24,914 nt of DNA from Saccoglossus kowalevskii. Lineage: Eukaryota; Hemichordata; Enteropneusta; Harrimaniidae. Position 1 is the stretch's first letter, and each line of letters starts with the position of its first letter. Shown here one piece after another: positions 19,434 through 24,914 of this stretch. The translations under genes and the position numbers were made by a program. The stretch spans positions 18,051-42,964 of the forward strand of contig NW_003145286.1 in NCBI RefSeq assembly GCF_000003605.2. The letters run 5' to 3'. Below the pieces are notes generated by a model. It was not told the DNA's origin, did not search any database, and was given only the letters and a program-made list of their open reading frames with translations.

Positions 19434-20255
19434 ACCCAATACATGCATAGCTGTGGGTTGATTAACTTGCCTTTCAATGAAGTATACGCAGTTCAAGAAC
19501 TTGAACAATTACCCAAATTTATATTTATTTCTTGTGAAAACATTGTTAACTTCTTGGGTGATTCATTTTTGTTCTTCCTAATAGTATATGCGACGGTAAA
19601 CCACATTCATTTTACCAATCGAGGGAAAACTATGAAACAATGTATAGAGGTAGGTCAGGTGGTTCTTGACAATTCAACATAATGCAAGAAAATCTGACCA
19701 TATAGAAGCCAATTTCACGAATCTGCATAATCAACACTGATGAGGCCAAGAAAACCTAAATAATCCACCAGTCTGGTAGATAATTTACTACTCTGGATAT
19801 AAACACGTCAAAAACCTAGTCAAATTCAAGGCAGAGAAATGTGAACGAGCCTGTGACCATCGGTACGCAACAGCAATGATGGTAAGAGTTTCTGCAGTTT
19901 TAGTAGACTGTCAACAGTCCTCCGGCCTAATGAATTTATGTATCCCAGACATTCAAAGGCGTTTGATGGGAAATGCAAAGCATTACACATGAGGGAGTCC
20001 ATACTTCCTGTCTTGGCAATTCACACCTATACACAATAACATATTAATATTAGGTACGACGACTGTCGACAGTTTTAGCAAAAAGCAATTTGAATAGCCA
20101 TATCCCATCTGCCCACAGAACTTCACAAAGGAATTTTCCAGAACTAGCAACTTCCTAGAAATTGTAAGGCACCCTGCTACAAATTTTAGGTTACAAGCAA
20201 CTCGTACACCTCGCAGAGACAAATAAACAGAATACAATGTTGACAAAACACCAGA
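19434..20255. other. Gene-free stretch
   Basis: Nothing recognisable; an 80-codon open frame at 19443-19682 has no known features. Confidence 0.45.
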
Positions 20256-20261
20256 TTTATT
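20256..20261 (-). terminator. Candidate distal SET poly(A) signal
   Basis: AATAAA on the minus strand followed by TCTGGTGTTTTGT, a good GU-rich downstream element. Alternatives are 20656-20661 and 21670-21675. The actual SET 3' end cannot be decided from sequence alone. Confidence 0.35.
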
Positions 20262-20749
20262 GAATATTAAGAAGTGTCATTTCCAATTCACCAGCGAGAA
20301 CTGAAGAACCGGTCTATCAAGGTAAAAAAAAAAAAAACATTTATGAACCACAAAAAATGTCTAGTATTATATAAAAAAAAGAGGGGAGAAGCAAACTTTA
20401 GTAATTTAGCCAAGGAGACTAAAGAGGCTCCTCAGCAAAATAAAAAAGTAGCTGAATATTTTGCAGTTGTTGAAACCCCCTAAGCATAAGGGCATTTTTA
20501 CAGGAGATTTCAAACTGAATCGTGTTTATAAATGATAAGCGATGAACAATGGTGGCTGTTCTAAAAGAATGATTGATTGACTGCATGGAATAATTATACT
20601 GTTACTCATAACAGAAATAACACTGGTGAGGACAATGGGCTGCACTGACAAATGTTTTATTAAAATGTCTGTGACATACACAAAGCATGTTGTATTGGTT
20701 AAAATCTTGATTAATCATAACACAAACCAATCACAATTAACATAATCCA

Positions 20750-20945
20750 GTGAATATGCCACCATATATGGAAAAGTTAATTTACATATGCATTGGATAA
20801 GCCTCCAAATATGGAAAGGATAATTTAAATATCCAGTGGATCAGCTGCCATATATGGGAACTATACTAGTCACCGAGAAAACAAGCCACAGCACGTGCCA
20901 TATATGGAAAGGCTAATTTACATATTCAATAGATAACCACTGAAC
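20750..20945 (+). promoter_or_regulatory. Tandem CArG-box array
   Basis: Four exact CC(A/T)6GG elements: CCATATATGG at 20762-20771, CCAAATATGG at 20805-20814, CCATATATGG at 20848-20857 and 20898-20907. They are spaced 43, 43 and 50 bp. Three are followed by a shared TAATTTA-AT...GGAT/AGAT block, so the array is a degenerate tandem repeat. An E-box CACGTG directly precedes the fourth. CArG boxes are SRF/MADS binding sites. The array lies about 1.1-1.3 kb downstream of the SET stop. Confidence 0.6.
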
Positions 20946-22049
20946 ATGGACCAAGCTAGAAATTGAATTTGTGCAAGTAATTTGGCACGAAATGAATATT
21001 TTTAACAGGACCAAAAAATAATGAAAACAAATTTGTGGTCTGATGGGTATTTTCAGTAAAATCTATATGTAGTTGTATGATAAAGAAATAATTTGGAGAC
21101 CCAAAATGGATAAATATTAAACCCACACTCACACAGATGAGGAATGTCTGAAAGTGTCTACACAATATAGCTAAATTACAAGGCAACTGTAACACTCTGG
21201 TATCATTTTACAATTTTTTTTTTTAAAATATCTAAATATGGTGGCTACTAAACATTAAGTTGACAAAACAAAACATTTTCCCATTACAATTGGTAACAAA
21301 TTCTGTTAAATTGTCTCGGTGGAGATACAATAATTTCTAAAACGAATATAAGATGAATTTTTGGCATGGGAAAAAGTTGTATGTTCAAAAATCACAAGAG
21401 CGCACTTGCGACCCAGAAAAAAAAAATAGTAATTTTGTTGGTTTAAAGATTTAAATCAGTATTCTGTATTCTGAGTTGCGTCAAAATGAAAAGTTACCCC
21501 AACTTGTATCTATGACACTTACATTGGATAGGATGGTATGTTTGAGGTGTGGAATTCGCATCAGGCAAGCGAGAAGAGGTGGGACCAACTATTATCAGTT
21601 TGCGAAGTGAAAACATTATTACAGCCTCTTTCAAATGTGGTATGCGTTTCTATCCCAGTTTTGGCATTGTTTATTATTTGATAATAGAAAATACAGAAAT
21701 TCATCTCAATGTAAAAAGACAGATGTGAAAAGTACTGGCATCTAATCTACATATTGAATCTATGAAACAAGGTTTCATGAAAATTGTATAAACATTATGT
21801 ACGGTAACTTTTACTATCCTCATTGTGGGAGAAACCCCAAATCACAGAAAATGGAAAGTAGCGAATAGAAAGCACACTAGCTTGAAAGTGGCTGCAAAAA
21901 CGTCAAGGGATCCACTGTTTGTATGAAAACAAAAAGAGTGCATAGTTGAATACATAAAAATACTACAAAAAATAGATACTTTTGTGTATGCCAGACAAAT
22001 AAATGAGGTGGTATGTTCTGACACAAGATGGTGAAAAGTGTAGGGTAAA
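20946..22049 (-). other. SET 3' flank / probable 3' UTR
   Basis: No gene is seen. Minus-strand AATAAA motifs at 21670-21675 and 20656-20661 are possible 3' ends, so part of this is likely SET 3' UTR. Confidence 0.45.
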
Positions 22050-22106
22050 TTAGGCCTCATCTTCTTCGTCATCATCGTCATCTCCCTCTCCTTCCTCGCC
22101 TTCTCC
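22050..22106 (-). CDS. SET: SET last coding exon: acidic tail end and stop
   Basis: 57 nt after TTATTTTCAG. Encodes [18 protein letters not shown], then TAA at 22050-22052. Too short for an ORF scan; supported by phase and acidity. Confidence 0.92.
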   Translation of the reverse strand, partial: GEGEEGEGDDDDDEEDEA

Positions 22107-24578
22107 CTGAAAATAAATGTTTGTAACAGTTACTTTATGGTGGGTAGACGGTTAGAAAAAGAAGGTTCTAAGTAAAGAACCCATTATCTGCTTGTAAACC
22201 GTTCTGAATGGCGTTATCAAGGTCAGGCCAAAACTAGAGCCTTGTCGTCACAATTTCGTAAATGACCCTCCTGAGATGAAATGCTCACGATGCAATTATT
22301 TTACCTAATCAGCCATCAAAAGCAATTTTTTTGAGAAATCTGGGGTATTAGAAATGATGACTGACACTAATAAGTGAGGAAGATGTCGCCAAAAATGATG
22401 TACAGGAATGGCATATTAACTTTTACCATGTATTAATCATCTGCACAAGGACCGATTTAAAACATTAGAAACTATTACATTAAATGCAACTTGTATACTT
22501 AAGCTGAAATATGAGCAAGATAAGACATCTTCACACAAACTGCTCTACAGAGCATTGGTTTCACATCAATTGGTGGAAATTGCAGTTGCTATGCAACAAC
22601 ATCTTTGAGCAAGTTGCTTAAAAGAAGATTGGTCTTCCATGAATTGGTAGAAACAACTAACCTCTTCTAATTCATCTTCATCAATTCCTCCATCCAAGTC
22701 ATCATCACTTTCTCCTTCATCATATTCCTCATCAATATCTTCAAGATCTTGGCCACCATCATCGCTGTCCCCCTCCCCTTCAACTTCCACTTCTGGAACC
22801 TAGGAAATACATTACAATGAGCAAAAAATAAAATTCATCACTCATTAAAACAAAATGTCTTCACAATATTTAAGATACCCAGTAAGCAAAACTAAGGCAG
22901 CCATGTTAATGCGCAAATTACGATACTGTAAAGTATTTTATTTTCATTTATATTTACTTTATTTTCACTATAACATTTTGGGTGTTTTTTATGGAATATA
23001 TTTTCACTGAATTTTTAACGAGTTGAATGTAAAATATAGAAAAAAAGGTATATTTGCTGGATTTTATCTTCACTAAATCATTCCTTCATCGAAAATAGCA
23101 AGAATTTATTCTAAGCGAAAATAAAGTATTACAAGTGAGAGCACCTGGATCACATTGTTTCAAGCAAGCAGCACATGTTGCATAAAGGCTTTACAATTCA
23201 CTGGCCTATTTTCTCTATTGTACATTTTCCTAATGAAACAATTTCATTATTTAAATAATATTATTTTGTTTTCTGATATAAACATACACTCACACACAAA
23301 AGATTACATTACATGTAGGTATCTGGAGGGGAAAAGCAAAATAAAAATAGTAAAAAAGGAAGAAATACAGATTTGATCTGGTATAACATTTGCATAATAT
23401 CTAGCCAATTATCTAACGGCTAACATTTCTGGTAATGGATGAGCTCTTTTTTTGTTTATTGCAATTTCTCGTTCAATATACTCATTTTTCCTGACCAAGC
23501 TTTCATAAACATTTTGATGAACCATCTGAACCAACCATCCAGGTAGAAACATTTTTGAATAGTAAAATATAATGATTTGGTAATATATTTTCAGGTTCAC
23601 CTAGACCTATAATATTTTTGAGATTACAAATAATATTATCTATAAGTGTACAGTCGCTTTACAACATTACAATTGACTAAAAGGTGTTCTCTATAAATCT
23701 TATCTGTCATTTAAAACTGGTTTATCTCGAGCACCTATGCATCAAGTACAGGAGGTATTCATTGAAATACTAAAAATCAGTTTCAACCCTAAATTAATCT
23801 CAGGGGCAAAGAAATATACAGGTTTATTTTGAGGAAGAGTTAACAAATTTAATTTGGCATTTACGACTGAAAAGCCCTGAGAGTTCACTTTTCAGTTAAC
23901 ACAGGCCTTATTTGCCTAAAAAAAGAAATACAGTGTTCTCTCCAGGAATTAAATTATAGATCACAGCTAATTTGCATATTGATTAGTATATAGTTTGCAT
24001 AATTTATTCACAGTTTTTTTCCCTTTTTTTTTAAAATTTTTACAGTTTTATTATTACTATGAGCAAGAAATGGAGCACCATGAAGTCATGTCAATCTATA
24101 CAGAGCTACCCAGAGTGCAATATTACTGTTAACATGCGATAGCAGGTTATGATTAGAGTGCCCTAATTGGCAATAGGCTGCGGTCCGAATAAAGTAAATA
24201 CAAATGTCACGAGAATGGCAAGTGGCCATAATGTACTTTTTTCGTACTGTGTGCAGCCGACCATGGGAGTCAAAGGAACAAACTCCCCGATGATGGTCAG
24301 ACAGGCTAACCATTATGGCACACATCAGTTCAAATCTAAATAGCCACACCCACACAGCCCTTCACAAAAACCTTCAAAAGACTCTTATACCAATGATATT
24401 TCTGACCTACCAGGTAATACTGAAGAGGATTAGGCCAGATGTCATCTTTTATCACTTCACCCAGTTCATCAGCTCCCGCATCTACATGGTCTGTAAACCA
24501 ACAAAAGAAACTTTCCGGTTCTTCATGCTGTCTTTTCCTTCCCTTAATCTGTTGTGCTGTATTTCTTTTTGTCAAATC
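22050..24578 (-). CDS. SET: SET / TAF-I protein, 3' three exons (5' partial)
   Basis: SET is a nucleosome-assembly-family histone chaperone and PP2A inhibitor, mainly nuclear. Coding exons 24411-24578, 22662-22799 and 22050-22106 join in frame to 120 codons plus stop. The first encodes DLTKRN...[16 protein letters not shown] then [20 protein letters not shown] and PNPLQYYL, almost identical to human SET and diagnostic. The other two form the acidic tail, with [11 protein letters not shown] matching the human GLEDIDEEGDEDEG. The tail ends [10 protein letters not shown]. The histone-binding earmuff and dimerisation helix are beyond the right edge. Confidence 0.95.
22662..22799 (-). CDS. SET: SET exon: acidic tail, first part
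   Basis: 138 nt, phase 0. Encodes [20 protein letters not shown] then [20 protein letters not shown] and EDELEE. Acceptor TTTCCTAG, donor GTTAGT. Confidence 0.94.
22925..23133 (+). mobile_element. MITE family B, copy 3
   Basis: ACTGTAAAGTATTTTATTTT at the left, AGCGAAAATAAAGTATTACA at the right. The interior repeats ACGAGTTGAATGTAAAATAT and AAAAAAGGTATATTTGCTGG. It lies in a SET intron. It is slightly more diverged at its right end than copy 2. Confidence 0.75.
23409..23600 (-). other. Unassigned coding-like ORF in a SET intron
   Basis: A 63-codon frame whose last 35 residues ([20 protein letters not shown] and on) look helical and charged like real protein, unlike its neighbours. TTGGTTCAG before ATGGTTCATC could be a splice acceptor. 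I do not recognise the family. Confidence 0.2.
24411..24578 (-). CDS. SET: SET exon: C-terminal end of NAP-like domain
   Basis: 168 nt, phase 0 at both ends. Acceptor TTCCTAG, donor GTAGGT. Contains [12 protein letters not shown] and [14 protein letters not shown]. Confidence 0.96.
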
Positions 24579-24754
24579 CTAGGAATAATGTTAACACGTC
24601 AACATTATATATACAAGTATTATTATAATCTGGGCATCATACTATGTTTGGGGGATGATGGTATCAAACACACAATTATATAATAAGCATTTTTGGTAAT
24701 CTCCTCAGATGCTTGTAGATTGGCATCTAGTGAGAACAATACAAACACAATATT

Positions 24755-24914
24755 ATAGCATAATTTCGTTATTTTTGCAGATAAATAAAAACTGATAAAT
24801 TAAATCCATGTGAACATTTAAAATAACAATAGAACTCATTGTTTTCATGCCAACTTAGTGAACTTGAAACCAGGCGAAAACATCAAAATAGTGAAAATAA
24901 AAATCAGTGAAGAT
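24755..24914 (+). repeat. Interspersed repeat family C, copy 2 (cut by window edge)
   Basis: Same block order as 1475-1660, same orientation relative to the plus strand. Lies in a SET intron and runs off the right edge. Confidence 0.7.

Noticed and set aside
20274-20483. Lys-rich 69-codon plus-strand frame
   Set aside because: No ATG start, low-complexity AAA runs, no domain.

Overview
The window is nuclear DNA from an animal, probably a marine invertebrate. It has AT-rich introns, canonical GT/AG splice sites, poly(A) signals, miniature transposon-like repeats and minisatellites, and three recognisable animal genes. The phylum cannot be fixed from the sequence. No prokaryotic, viral or CRISPR feature was seen.

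Layout. (1) 375-13032, minus strand: the first 13 coding exons (1,536 codons, every splice phase consistent) of ASPM, the spindle-pole / microcephaly protein. They encode the N-terminal ASH domain, a very large disordered exon and both calponin-homology segments. The IQ-repeat region and C-terminus lie beyond the left edge. (2) 13033-13417: a 385-bp head-to-head intergenic region, a likely bidirectional promoter, with CCAAT boxes and a CHR-like TTCGAA. (3) 13418-16728, plus strand: a complete four-exon, 185-aa copper transporter of the CTR/SLC31 family, closest in build to CTR2. Its intron 1 holds a same-strand 73-codon ORF with a signal peptide and six cysteines in the predicted mature part. 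(4) 16729-22049: a 5.3-kb gap between convergent genes. It holds a minisatellite interrupted by a GC-rich promoter-like insert, a 44-bp duplication, and a run of four CArG boxes with roughly 43-50 bp spacing. (5) 22050-24578, minus strand: the last three coding exons of SET (template activating factor I / PP2A inhibitor), ending in its acidic tail; the 5' part is beyond the right edge.

The introns carry at least three miniature inverted-repeat families present in two or three copies each, in both orientations, plus an 18-copy minisatellite in ASPM intron 6. The three genes do not form a pathway. ASPM and SET are both proliferation-linked, and ASPM shares its promoter region with the copper transporter. 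The observations most worth following are a ten-copy, about 35-residue repeat inside ASPM exon 2 that evolves under protein-level constraint, the nested secreted Cys-rich ORF, and the CArG array.
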